Assembly (NCBI RefSeq): GCF_000772965.1
Contig: NZ_JPVQ01000016.1
Span: 18,622-82,621, forward strand
Reading direction: 5' to 3'
DNA length: 64,000 nt
From: Ureibacillus massiliensis 4400831 = CIP 108448 = CCUG 49529
GTDB taxonomy: Bacteria; Bacillota; Bacilli; Bacillales_A; Planococcaceae
Shown here: positions 44,366-52,469 of the stretch, piece by piece
Layout of the letters: each line of letters opens with the position of its first letter
Numbering within the stretch: position 1 is the stretch's first letter
Translations under genes and position numbers: made by a program
The notes under the pieces: generated by a model
The model's database searches: none
Told to the model about the DNA's origin: nothing
Seen by the model: only the letters and a program-made list of their open reading frames with translations

Positions 44366-45502
44366 TTGTTATCGTATTTAAAGTCTAAGGAACAAGAGAT
44401 ATTACTGATGCTTGAGCGGCTCGTAAATAAAGATTCCGGAAGCCATTATAAAAAAGGTGTAGATGCGGTTGGAAAATTAATTAGTAATGAGTATAAACAA
44501 TTAAACTTTACCATCGATACAGTACATCAAACCGAGGTTGGGAATCATCTTTTCTTACGACATAAAGAAGCGAAAAATCCAAAAATTATTATTCTAGGTC
44601 ACCTTGATACAGTATTTAAAGAGGGTACTGTGAAAGAACGTCCATTTATGATTCGCGGATCTAGAGCGTACGGTCCTGGAGTAATCGATATGAAAGGAAG
44701 TCACGTCACACTTCTATATGCATTAAAGGCGTTAATTAAAAATGGAGAAGAAGAAGCTGTAAAAAATGTACATCTTTTTTTCAATAGTGATGAAGAAATT
44801 GGTTCAACTACTTCTCATGTATTAATAGAAAATGTATCATTAGGTAAACAATATGCCCTTGTTATGGAACCGGCACGTCCCGATGGTTCATTAGTTAGTT
44901 CACGTAGAGGTGGAGGGCATTATATTTTAAAGGTTTATGGTAAAGCTTCTCATGCAGGAATTGCACCGGAAGAAGGAATCAGTGCGATTGAAGAATTATC
45001 TTATAAAGTTGTTAGACTTCAAAAACTCAATAAAGATTCTGAAGGAATCAATGTTAATGTTGGTATGATACGGGGTGGAGAATCAGCAAATGTAATCTGC
45101 CCATATGCTGAGGCGATAATCGATATAAGAATTGACAAGGCCGAACAAGGTATTTGGATAGATCAAGAAATTAGGAAAATCTGTTCCGTTCCTGACGTCC
45201 CCGGAGCCATTCTTGAATTAGAAGGTGGTATTCATCGTTCGCCAATGGTAAAAAACGAAGGAACCAATCGTCTTCTTGAAATAGTTCAAGAGGTTGGAGA
45301 AGAGATGGGTGTTGAACTAAAGGATGTATCTACAGGGGGAAATTCGGATGCTTCTTTTACTTCTAATGTGGGCGTACCAACATTAGATGGATTAGGTCCT
45401 GTAGGTGGCAATGCTCATAGTGATGAGGAATATTTAGAAATTCCGTCATTAGTAGAGCGTTCATTACTTTTAGCCAATATTATTAAAAAATTAAGCTATT
45501 AA
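44366..45502 (+). CDS. M20 family metallopeptidase, glutamate carboxypeptidase-like
   Basis: A 378-residue dizinc peptidase. Metal ligands appear in order: GHLDTVF (His and catalytic Asp), GPGVIDMKGS (bridging Asp), FNSDEEIGS (catalytic Glu and ligand Glu), VMEPARPDG, and a late NAHSDEEY His. The lid domain carries GKASHAGIAPEEG. It resembles carboxypeptidase G2-type enzymes that remove C-terminal glutamate. No signal peptide is present, so it is cytosolic and may act on peptides imported with the preceding ATPases. The start is TTG at 44366 with AAAGGA nine bases upstream. Confidence 0.88.
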   Translation: MLSYLKSKEQEILLMLERLVNKDSGSHYKKGVDAVGKLISNEYKQLNFTIDTVHQTEVGNHLFLRHKEAKNPKIIILGHLDTVFKEGTVKERPFMIRGSRAYGPGVIDMKGSHVTLLYALKALIKNGEEEAVKNVHLFFNSDEEIGSTTSHVLIENVSLGKQYALVMEPARPDGSLVSSRRGGGHYILKVYGKASHAGIAPEEGISAIEELSYKVVRLQKLNKDSEGINVNVGMIRGGESANVICPYAEAIIDIRIDKAEQGIWIDQEIRKICSVPDVPGAILELEGGIHRSPMVKNEGTNRLLEIVQEVGEEMGVELKDVSTGGNSDASFTSNVGVPTLDGLGPVGGNAHSDEEYLEIPSLVERSLLLANIIKKLSY

Positions 45503-45524
45503 ATTCATATGAGGTGACTAGATA

Positions 45525-46037
45525 ATGATTAGACCAATGACTTTAGAAGATTTAGAAGTAGTAAATGAAATTTATAACGACGCAATCTTAAACACGACAG
45601 CTCTTTATAAATATTCACCTGAAACAATCGAGCAAAGAATTGAATGGTTTAATGCAAAACAACAAAACAATGATCCAAGTTTTGTTTTTGAAGAGAATGG
45701 TGAAGTTGCGGGATTTGCAACCTATTCCCAATTCCGACCATACCCTGCTTACAAATATACAGTAGAGCATTCTGTATATGTACATAATAATCATCAAAGA
45801 AAAGGTATTGCCACAAAACTACTAAAACACCTAATTGCTGAAGCAGAGCAGCAACAAGTTAAAACGATAATAGCTTGTATTGACTCTAGCAATGAAGGTA
45901 GTATTATCGCACACGAAAAGCTTGGCTTTTATTATACTGGGAAAATCAATAACGCAGGTTACAAATTCGGTCGTTGGTTAGATATTGTATATTATCAGTT
46001 AGACTTAAAAGGACCAGACTTCCCAAATGAAAAGTAA
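45525..46037 (+). CDS. GNAT N-acetyltransferase, phosphinothricin acetyltransferase-like
   Basis: A 170-residue acetyl-CoA-dependent acetyltransferase. It has the phosphinothricin/methionine sulfone acetyltransferase pattern: IRPMTLEDLEVVNEIYNDAI at the start, cited by its opening, then YTVEHSVYVHNNHQRKGIATKLL with the acetyl-CoA loop QRKGIA, and HEKLGFYYTGKI near the end. Such enzymes acetylate amino acid analogues such as methionine sulfoximine. It is 22 bp after the M20 peptidase gene and ends the operon at a strong terminator. The real substrate is unknown. Confidence 0.87.
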   Translation: MIRPMTLEDLEVVNEIYNDAILNTTALYKYSPETIEQRIEWFNAKQQNNDPSFVFEENGEVAGFATYSQFRPYPAYKYTVEHSVYVHNNHQRKGIATKLLKHLIAEAEQQQVKTIIACIDSSNEGSIIAHEKLGFYYTGKINNAGYKFGRWLDIVYYQLDLKGPDFPNEK

Positions 46038-46081
46038 TATGTGAAATTGGCTCGTTCCATATTGTCTATAAAATAAATTAT

Positions 46082-46115
46082 TCTGCTCTCCAACAACAGG
46101 AGAGCAGATTTTTTT
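46082..46115 (+). terminator. Terminator after the GNAT gene
   Basis: Perfect 10-bp stem TCTGCTCTCC/GGAGAGCAGA followed by seven T. Confidence 0.93.
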
Positions 46116-46142
46116 AGGCGAAAATTCAAATTGCCTTATCAA

Positions 46143-46288
46143 ATGACAAATGTCATATATGACAAACATCACGAATATTAAGAGAAACTTTTCTAAATAA
46201 TACATTTAGGAAAGCGCGAAATGGTGAATTAAGGAGAGATGCATAAAGTTTTAACATTGTCTTATGACATTCGTAATCAATATATAAT
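46143..46288 (+). promoter_or_regulatory. des promoter region with candidate DesR boxes
   Basis: Three alternating half-sites ATGACA-AA-TGTCAT-AT-ATGACA occupy 46143-46163 and contain the perfect palindrome TGTCATATATGACA (46151-46164). A related TGTCTTATGACA lies at 46258-46269, at the -35 position of a TATAAT at 46283-46288 that has no good -35 hexamer. A weak core promoter with upstream dyads is what an activator such as phosphorylated DesR needs. Assignment to DesR is inferred from the adjacent desKR genes. Confidence 0.5.
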
Positions 46289-46364
46289 GATGTTTGCTTC
46301 TACTACATGCAAACATCTTACTTTACGATAAAATTAACAATCTAGTGTGAAAGAGGGAAATATA

Positions 46365-47396
46365 TTGAAAATGTCTGACGCGGAAAAAACGAAACATCTA
46401 CGTAAAGAAGTTGCACCTTTTGCAAAATCAGAACGAAATAAAAGTACACTTCAGATGATTAATACAATACTTCCACTTCTTGTCATTTGGGGATTAGGAT
46501 ATACTGTTGTACAGTTTTCTCCGTGGCTTGCGGTAGCGTGTAGCGTTTTAGCTTCAGCATTTGTAGTTAGAACCTTTATTATTTTTCATGATTGTACACA
46601 TGGTTCCTTTTTTAAAAATAAGAAGGCGAATGATATCCTTGGAAATATAACGGGTATACTAACGTCTTTCCCATATTCAAAATGGAGACGTGAGCATTTA
46701 ATTCATCATGCTTCTAGTGGTAATTTAGATAAACGTGGAATTGGTGATATTGATATGCTAACGGTCGATGAATATTTAGCAAAATCAAAATTTGGTAGAC
46801 TTGCATATCGGATTTACAGAAATCCACTTGTTATGTTTGGATTAGGACCAATCTATTTAGTACTTGTGTTAAACCGTTTTAACAGTAAAAGTGCGAAAAA
46901 GAAAGAACGAATGAACACATATTTTAACAACATTATGGTTCTTCTTATTTGCACGGCACTCATATATTTCTTTGGATGGACTTCTTTTTTATTAGTTCAT
47001 GGGGTTACGCTATTTATCGCTGGCTCTCTTGGGATTTGGTTGTTTTATATCCAACATACGTATGAAGATTCGTATTTTGAATATGATCCAGAGTGGGATT
47101 TTGTAAAAGCTGCTGTAGAAGGTAGTTCATTCTATAAATTGCCAAAGGTGTTGCAATGGGTAACAGGAAACATTGGTTATCATCACGTTCACCATTTAGC
47201 TCCAAGAGTTCCGAATTATAACCTTGAAGAGGCTCATAAATCAATTCCGCCGTTACAAAAAGCAACGACCATTACACTTCGAACAAGTCTAGAGTCTATT
47301 CGATATAAGCTTTATGATCCTAAACAAAAAAGATTCGTATCTTTTAAAGAAGTGGAAAAGAAAGTGCGTGTTAAAAATAAATCGATCCATGCCTAG
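46365..47396 (+). CDS. des: Membrane fatty acid desaturase Des
   Basis: A membrane diiron enzyme of about 343 residues that introduces a double bond (delta-5 in B. subtilis) into phospholipid acyl chains on cooling. The three histidine boxes are HDCTHGS, REHLIHHAS and HHVHH. The NLDKRGIGDIDMLTVDEY segment and GSSFYKLPKVLQWVTGNIG, cited by YKLPK, match Des closely. TTG at 46365 has GAGGG seven bases upstream and is preferred to GTG 46347 or ATG 46371. It is followed by its regulators DesK and DesR. Confidence 0.94.
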   Translation: MKMSDAEKTKHLRKEVAPFAKSERNKSTLQMINTILPLLVIWGLGYTVVQFSPWLAVACSVLASAFVVRTFIIFHDCTHGSFFKNKKANDILGNITGILTSFPYSKWRREHLIHHASSGNLDKRGIGDIDMLTVDEYLAKSKFGRLAYRIYRNPLVMFGLGPIYLVLVLNRFNSKSAKKKERMNTYFNNIMVLLICTALIYFFGWTSFLLVHGVTLFIAGSLGIWLFYIQHTYEDSYFEYDPEWDFVKAAVEGSSFYKLPKVLQWVTGNIGYHHVHHLAPRVPNYNLEEAHKSIPPLQKATTITLRTSLESIRYKLYDPKQKRFVSFKEVEKKVRVKNKSIHA

Positions 47397-47403
47397 TCTA
47401 GAT

Positions 47404-47441
47404 TGTCTCAAGAGTATGTATATTACTTTTGAGACATTTTT
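47404..47441 (+). terminator. Terminator after des
   Basis: TGTCTCAAgAGTA pairs with TTACTtTTGAGACA, then five T, separating des from desKR. Confidence 0.86.
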
Positions 47442-47544
47442 CTTAGATTTAAAAATCAGAAAAAGGATGATTGAAATGGATAATGTGTCATGAAAATGAA
47501 GTACTGTTATAATAAAGGAAAACAACAAGTCTGTGAGGTTTAAA

Positions 47545-48672
47545 ATGCATAGCTGGTACACGTTATTCCCTAAAAATCCTTGGGTAAGTATATATGTTTG
47601 GGTTATTTTTTGTATTATGCCTTTTTACTTTATCATTCGAACATATTCATATATTCAAATTTATATTGGTATTATTTTAATACTTATATATTTTTTATCT
47701 CATTGGTTCTCTTTTCATTCTAAAAATGGACTTGTCTATATGTGGATAAGCTTTGAGATGGTATTGAATGTTGTCATGACTTTAATGTTTGGTTATGCCT
47801 ATTTGTCATTATTTACAGCATTTTTTATCGGTAATATTCGAAATGCAGTAGGATTTTATATAATGTATGGATTGCATATAGGTATTACCGTTTTAGCCAT
47901 CGTAGCTGGGTACTTTTTTAGACTCCATCTATTCATATCCCAAACACCGTTTATTATTATTACTGTAATAGGTGTTGTTTTATTACCATTTACACTATAT
48001 AGTCGCAACAAACGAGAAAATTTAGTTGGGGAACTTGAGGTGGCGAAGGAAAGAATTGCAGAGCTGATTATTTTTGAGGAACGTCAGCGTATTGCACGTG
48101 ATTTACATGATACATTAGGGCAAAAATTATCCCTTATCGTTTTAAAAAGTGAATTAGCAAATAGATTAGTGAAGAAGAATGATGAACAGGCTATCACTGA
48201 GTTAAAAGATATACGTCAAACGGCAAGTATAGCGTTAAAAGAGGTGCGTGAACTTGTTTCAGATATGCGTGCAACTACTATCAGTCAAGAATTAGTTCGT
48301 ATTGAACAAATACTAAAGGCTGCTGAAATTCGATATGAAATAAAAGGGGATATTCATAAATTAAAGATTCCTGTATTAATCGAAAACGTTTTAAGTATGT
48401 GTTTAAAAGAAGCGATAACAAATATTGTAAAGCATAGTGCTGCGAAAAGTTGTAAAATAATAGTAAAACAAAATCATAATGATATTTCCGTCACAATTAT
48501 TGATGATGGAAAAGGTATGGATCTCTCGAATATTTTATATGGTAACGGCTTAAGAGGAATGGAAGAAAGACTCGAATTTATCAACGGTACGCTAACAATT
48601 GAAAGTGATAAAGGTACAAGACTTAACATAAGTGTTCCACTTGCCATTACACATCAAGAAGGAAGTGAATGA
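47545..48672 (+). CDS. desK: Membrane-fluidity sensor histidine kinase DesK
   Basis: A 375-residue thermosensor. About five membrane helices fill residues 1-155, followed by a coiled-coil and the HisKA_3 motif EERQRIARDLHDTLGQK. His188 is the phosphorylated residue, at the same number as in B. subtilis DesK. The ATPase domain ends NGLRGMEERL...GTRLNISVPL. Cooling orders the lipids and shifts DesK to kinase mode, which phosphorylates DesR. GAGG precedes ATG 47545; a GTG at 47533 is upstream of that site. The gene abuts desR by 1 bp. Confidence 0.94.
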   Translation: MHSWYTLFPKNPWVSIYVWVIFCIMPFYFIIRTYSYIQIYIGIILILIYFLSHWFSFHSKNGLVYMWISFEMVLNVVMTLMFGYAYLSLFTAFFIGNIRNAVGFYIMYGLHIGITVLAIVAGYFFRLHLFISQTPFIIITVIGVVLLPFTLYSRNKRENLVGELEVAKERIAELIIFEERQRIARDLHDTLGQKLSLIVLKSELANRLVKKNDEQAITELKDIRQTASIALKEVRELVSDMRATTISQELVRIEQILKAAEIRYEIKGDIHKLKIPVLIENVLSMCLKEAITNIVKHSAAKSCKIIVKQNHNDISVTIIDDGKGMDLSNILYGNGLRGMEERLEFINGTLTIESDKGTRLNISVPLAITHQEGSE

Positions 48673-48673
48673 T

Positions 48674-49285
48674 ATGATTCGAATTGTAATTGCTGAGGAC
48701 CAAGGAATGTTACTTGGGGCAATGAAATCGCTACTGAATATGGAAGATGATATGGAAGTAGTGGGACTTGCTAAAAATGGTGAAGAGGCTATTCAGCTTG
48801 TTGAACAATTACAGCCTGATGTTTGTATCATGGATATAGAAATGCCTGGAAAAACGGGGCTTGATGCTGCCGAATTTCTATTCGAACAACAGCATAACTG
48901 TAAAATCATCATATTGACGACTTTTGCTAGACCTGGCTATTTTGAAAGAGCGAGAAAAGCAGGTGTAAGAGGATATCTACTGAAGGACAGTCCTATAGAA
49001 GAGCTTGTTCAGTCTATACGTACAATTATGGATGGTAGAAGAATATTTGCTCCTGAACTAGTGGATTTTGTTTATGAAGATGAAAGTGAGAACCCGCTTA
49101 CTGAAAGGGAAAGTCAAGTTTTGGAGCTAGTGGCTGAAGGGAAAACTACGAAAGAGATTGCCTCTGAACTTTATTTATCAACAGGTACCGTTCGTAATTA
49201 TATTTCTACGATACTAGACAAACTTGGTGTAGGAAATCGGATCGAAGCAATATCAAGATTTAAAGAAAAAGGCTGGAACAAATAA
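48674..49285 (+). CDS. desR: Response regulator DesR
   Basis: A 203-residue NarL/LuxR-type regulator. The receiver domain carries the acidic pair IAEDQ and phospho-acceptor Asp54 in CIMDIEMPGKTG, the same position as in B. subtilis DesR, then a Lys in YLLKDSP. The C-terminal helix-turn-helix reads LTERESQVLELVAEGKTTKEIA, cited by TERE and KEIA. It is expected to activate des on cooling. The frame opens earlier at 48632, but GGAAGTGA precedes ATG 48674. Confidence 0.95.
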   Translation: MIRIVIAEDQGMLLGAMKSLLNMEDDMEVVGLAKNGEEAIQLVEQLQPDVCIMDIEMPGKTGLDAAEFLFEQQHNCKIIILTTFARPGYFERARKAGVRGYLLKDSPIEELVQSIRTIMDGRRIFAPELVDFVYEDESENPLTERESQVLELVAEGKTTKEIASELYLSTGTVRNYISTILDKLGVGNRIEAISRFKEKGWNK

Positions 49286-49303
49286 AAGGAACACAATCAA
49301 AAA

Positions 49304-49347
49304 ATGCTAACAATTATGCAATTTACATAATTGTTAGCATTTTTATT
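49304..49347. terminator. Bidirectional terminator between desR and putB
   Basis: Perfect 15-bp stem ATGCTAACAATTATG with its complement and T runs on both strands. Confidence 0.92.
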
Positions 49348-49361
49348 ATTAGCTTTAAAGC

Positions 49362-50339
49362 TTATTTATTCTTTTTAGTTAAACGACCTAAGAAGAATGC
49401 AGCTGCAGCTACACCAAGAACTGTGTTTGTTTTCTTATTGAAAACTTGTTTTGTTACAAGGTTAATGTTTTGTGGACGTTCAGCAAGACGACGCATAAAG
49501 TAACCATACCAATCACTTCCGAATGGTACGTACGTACAGAAGTTATAACCTTCTTTAGCAAGATCTAATTGCATATCTTTACGGAATCCATAAAGCATTT
49601 GGAATTCAAATTTGTCTTTAGAGATGTTGTTATCTTTAACAAATTGTTTAACATGGTTAATTACGTTGTGGTCATGTGTTGCGATTGATGTGAATTTACC
49701 ATGTAATAAATGATATTCGATGATTTCAATGAAGTTCAAGTCGATATCTTGTTTGTCTTGGTAAGCAACATCAGCAGGCTCTTTATAAGCGCCTTTAACA
49801 ATACGTAAACGGAAGTTTTTATATTTTTCTACGTTTTCTTTAGCATTGAAGAAATAAGATTGAATAACACTTCCAACATTGTCATAAGTTTCTGAAATTT
49901 TCTCCATTAAATCAAATGTTGGTTGAAGGCGTGCATATGTTTCTTGGTCGAAGTTAACATGCATATTATATTCATGAGCTTTACCAACGATTTCCATTAA
50001 GTTTTCATAGCAGAAATCATAGTCTATATCTAAACCAAGTTGAGATGGTTTAACAGAAATATGTCCTTCTACACCATTTTCGTGAATTGCTTCGATTACT
50101 TCTAAAATTTGTTCTTTTGCTTTAATTGCTTCTGAACGTTCGTAAACGAATTCACCTAAGTTATCTACAGTACATGAAATGCCTTGTCTATTTAGTTCTT
50201 TCATGCTTTCGATAACTTCTGGAATGTTTGTTCCAGCAACAACACTTTGAGCACCTAATTTGAAGCCGTATCTTTGTGCGGCGCTATTTAGTAATTGGTT
50301 TTCGGATAATTTAATGAAAAAATCTCTTAATATTGGCAT
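49362..50339 (-). CDS. putB: Proline dehydrogenase (monofunctional)
   Basis: An FAD enzyme of 325 residues oxidising proline to pyrroline-5-carboxylate. Barrel motifs include TVDNLGEF, ISVKPSQLGLDI, NFDQETYA, LRIVKGAYKEP, ATHDHN, QMLYGFR and the closing YVPFGSDWYGYFMRRLAERP, cited by MRRLAERP. A C-terminal hydrophobic stretch NTVLGVAAAAFFLGRL before KKNK may tether it to the membrane. The partner pyrroline-5-carboxylate dehydrogenase gene is not nearby. An extended -10, TGCTATAAT, lies at 50366-50374 on the minus strand. Confidence 0.93.
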   Translation of the reverse strand: MPILRDFFIKLSENQLLNSAAQRYGFKLGAQSVVAGTNIPEVIESMKELNRQGISCTVDNLGEFVYERSEAIKAKEQILEVIEAIHENGVEGHISVKPSQLGLDIDYDFCYENLMEIVGKAHEYNMHVNFDQETYARLQPTFDLMEKISETYDNVGSVIQSYFFNAKENVEKYKNFRLRIVKGAYKEPADVAYQDKQDIDLNFIEIIEYHLLHGKFTSIATHDHNVINHVKQFVKDNNISKDKFEFQMLYGFRKDMQLDLAKEGYNFCTYVPFGSDWYGYFMRRLAERPQNINLVTKQVFNKKTNTVLGVAAAAFFLGRLTKKNK

Positions 50340-50365
50340 AATTTTTAGCTCCTTTTTTTAATAAA

Positions 50366-50374
50366 ATTATAGCA
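50366..50374 (-). promoter_or_regulatory. Extended -10 promoter element of putB
   Basis: TGCTATAAT read on the minus strand, about 27 bp before the start codon. No good -35 is needed with an extended -10. Confidence 0.55.
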
Positions 50375-50423
50375 TAGTTCGTTAGAAAATAGTCGTAATT
50401 TACCAATAGATTAAATTTTCTAA

Positions 50424-51191
50424 TTATTTTTGAATAGAATTATGAATCAATTGCATTCTATCGTTAAATAAGGTTGGATAGGATAAAAAACCAATTAATA
50501 TACTTGAAATAGTAGCGCTAGTTAACAATGCAAATATAATTAATATTTGGAATTGAACTGCTACAACAGGATCAGCTCCTCCGATAATTTGTCCACTCAT
50601 CATTCCGGGTAATTGTACAAGGCCAATTGTTTTTTGACTTTCTATCGTTGGTATCATACTTGCTCTAATAGCATTCCGTAATTGTGTGTGAACTGCTTGT
50701 TTTGGCGTTCCACCTAAGGATAAAACTAATTCGATAGCATCCTCATTAGCTTCAATTTCTGCAGTAAATCGATTTAAAAATAGTATTGAAAGAATCATTG
50801 AATTTCCAATTAGCATTCCACTGATTGGAATAATATATTGTGCGGTTGCTGGAACAATCCCTAAACCAAGTAATATACTTTGTGTAACAAATTCAACTGT
50901 AATCAACGTAAGTGCAATTTTCCAAGTAATCCCTTTAATCGCTTTTCCTTTTTTACGGGCGTTTAAAGTTGCTGCGAAAATCATTAACACAATCATTAAA
51001 AAAATATAAATAAAACTATTGGAATCGAAAACAAATTTTAAAATATATCCTACAGCTAAAAGTTGTATTGTGGAACGGACAGTTGCTATTATCGTATCTT
51101 TTTCGAGACCTAGGTTTAACGTTTTAGATAATAAAAGGGGCAGGAGCACAAAGATAAGCGTTAAAGCTAAAGTAGCATATGACATACTCAA
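50424..51191 (-). CDS. fetB: ABC exporter permease FetB
   Basis: A 255-residue membrane protein with about seven helices of the UPF0014/FetB family. Landmarks are VRSTIQLLAVGYIL, SGMLIGNSM, LSLGGTPKQAVHTQLRNAIRASMIPTI, cited by LSLGG and RNAIRASMIP, and LPGMMSGQIIGGADP. With FetA it is known in Escherichia coli to export iron and raise peroxide resistance. The related plant STAR proteins affect aluminium tolerance. Its start codon overlaps the fetA stop codon by 4 bp. Confidence 0.9.
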   Translation of the reverse strand: MSMSYATLALTLIFVLLPLLLSKTLNLGLEKDTIIATVRSTIQLLAVGYILKFVFDSNSFIYIFLMIVLMIFAATLNARKKGKAIKGITWKIALTLITVEFVTQSILLGLGIVPATAQYIIPISGMLIGNSMILSILFLNRFTAEIEANEDAIELVLSLGGTPKQAVHTQLRNAIRASMIPTIESQKTIGLVQLPGMMSGQIIGGADPVVAVQFQILIIFALLTSATISSILIGFLSYPTLFNDRMQLIHNSIQK

Positions 51192-51913
51192 AGTTCTCCT
51201 CTTATAAAACGCTGGATATTCTCGTTATTAGTAAAGTTTAAAATCGTCTTATCTCCACTCTCGATTAGCTGTCCATCCTTCATAAACCAAACAAAATCCC
51301 CAATTTCTTTTGCTTGATGAATATTATGTGTAATCCAAACAATAGTTACGCTATATTTTTTGTTTAATTTTAAGATTAGTTGTTCAATTTCTTTTGAAGA
51401 TACAGGGTCTAGAGATGATGTAATTTCATCTAATAATAATATTTCTGATTTATTGATTAAAGTTCTTGCAATCGCCAATTTTTGTTTCTGACCCCCAGAT
51501 AAATCTGATGCCTGTCTGGACAAGATATCCTCATCCAGTCCAACTATTTTCAAGTAATTTAGAGCATCCTCCACTGATAAACTTTTTTTCATAAGAACAA
51601 GTGGTAAATTCAAGTTATCAAATACTGATCCGCGAATAATTGGTGCATTTTGTAATACAATACCAACTTGTTTTCTTAAGAAGGTAGGTTCAAAAGAAAG
51701 GATAGATTTCTCGTTTATATGTAGTTTTCCTGCTGTAGGAGAAATTAACCCATTGCACAATTTTAATAAGGTGGTTTTGCCAGCACCAGAAGGGCCGACG
51801 AGTGTAGTAATTTTCCCCTTAAAAATTGTTCCTGAAATATTATTCAGAATGGATAACGATCCTAACTCATAACTGACATTTAGAAATTGTATAGCCTCTT
51901 CAAATTCTTCCAT
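51188..51913 (-). CDS. fetA: ABC exporter ATPase FetA
   Basis: A 241-residue ATPase that pairs with FetB. Walker A is GPSGAGKTT, the signature is LSGGQKQKL and Walker B is ILLLDEITSSLD with H-loop WITHNIHQA. The length is one ATPase domain only. TAGGAG precedes the ATG, and the promoter at 51944-51971 gives the two genes their own transcript. Confidence 0.9.
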   Translation of the reverse strand: MEEFEEAIQFLNVSYELGSLSILNNISGTIFKGKITTLVGPSGAGKTTLLKLCNGLISPTAGKLHINEKSILSFEPTFLRKQVGIVLQNAPIIRGSVFDNLNLPLVLMKKSLSVEDALNYLKIVGLDEDILSRQASDLSGGQKQKLAIARTLINKSEILLLDEITSSLDPVSSKEIEQLILKLNKKYSVTIVWITHNIHQAKEIGDFVWFMKDGQLIESGDKTILNFTNNENIQRFIRGEL

Positions 51914-51943
51914 ATAGTTCTCCTAAGTATAGAATGCAATCTT

Positions 51944-51971
51944 AGTATATTGGATATGTGAAATTTTTCAA
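51944..51971 (-). promoter_or_regulatory. fetAB promoter
   Basis: Read on the minus strand, TTGAAA (51966-51971) and TATACT (51944-51949) are spaced 16 bp, about 30 bp before fetA. It lies downstream of the hairpin terminator at 52003-52045, so fetAB does not depend on transcription through that terminator. Confidence 0.6.
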
Positions 51972-52002
51972 GGAACATACAATGAAAAATTTTTTAAAAT
52001 AA

Positions 52003-52110
52003 GAAAAAAGCTAGCTCGAGGTGTTTGGGGGCGCGAGCTAGCTTTAAAATAATTTATGAAAACTAGATTGCTAAGGGGGGCAAGACTAGTTATTCACTGG
52101 AAAATAAGTT
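52003..52110 (-). ncRNA. Candidate small regulatory RNA with C-rich loops
   Basis: Two adjacent stem-loops lie on the minus strand with no gene feeding them. The first (52061-52091) pairs AACTAG/CTAGTT and TTGC/GCAA and exposes a C-rich loop CCCCCTTA. The second (52007-52045) has a perfect 12-bp stem AAAGCTAGCTCG with its complement and a loop containing GCCCCCAAACACC. It is followed by TTTTTTCTTATTTT, a standard terminator. A possible promoter TTGCAC (52141-52146) with TATTTT (52118-52123), spaced 17 bp, would start near 52110. C-rich loops are typical of Gram-positive small RNAs that block Shine-Dalgarno sites. Confidence 0.45.
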
Positions 52111-52469
52111 ACACAAAAAAATAAAATCAAAAGGGATTGTGTGCAAAACTTAACATGTAACACTGGGTTGAAATGTTATGTAAGTATATATAACATAATA
52201 AAAGGTATTTGAGAAAAAAACAACCTCTTTTTTGAAAAAACTTTGTTAAAAGTTCTGACATTAAAGTGATTCTATAATAATATCGATGTTAACTACTATT
52301 TAAATGTAAATAAACTTCACATTTGCATCTTTACTCTTTTTTGTTTTTAATGAATAATAAAAAAGGAGACCATATATTAACTTATGAAATTTCTTCCTAA
52401 TCGTTTCTTCGTTTAAAACTAAATAGTGTATACTATGACTAATTATGATATTGGAAGAAGGGGCTTCTT
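52111..52469. other. Remainder of the long gap before pncB
   Basis: This AT-rich stretch contains the dyad ATGTTAT (52173-52179) with ATAACAT (52190-52196), and another TAACATG near 52151, a possible operator. A weak AACTTT/AAAGTT hairpin lies near 52239-52254. A TATACT at 52429-52434 may be the -10 of pncB. I see no reading frame of convincing length. Confidence 0.35.

Noticed and set aside
46239..46334. Small open reading frame (MHKVLTLSYD...) upstream of des after AAGGAG
   Set aside because: The ribosome site is only two bases from the ATG, and the frame spans the des promoter elements, so it is more likely chance.
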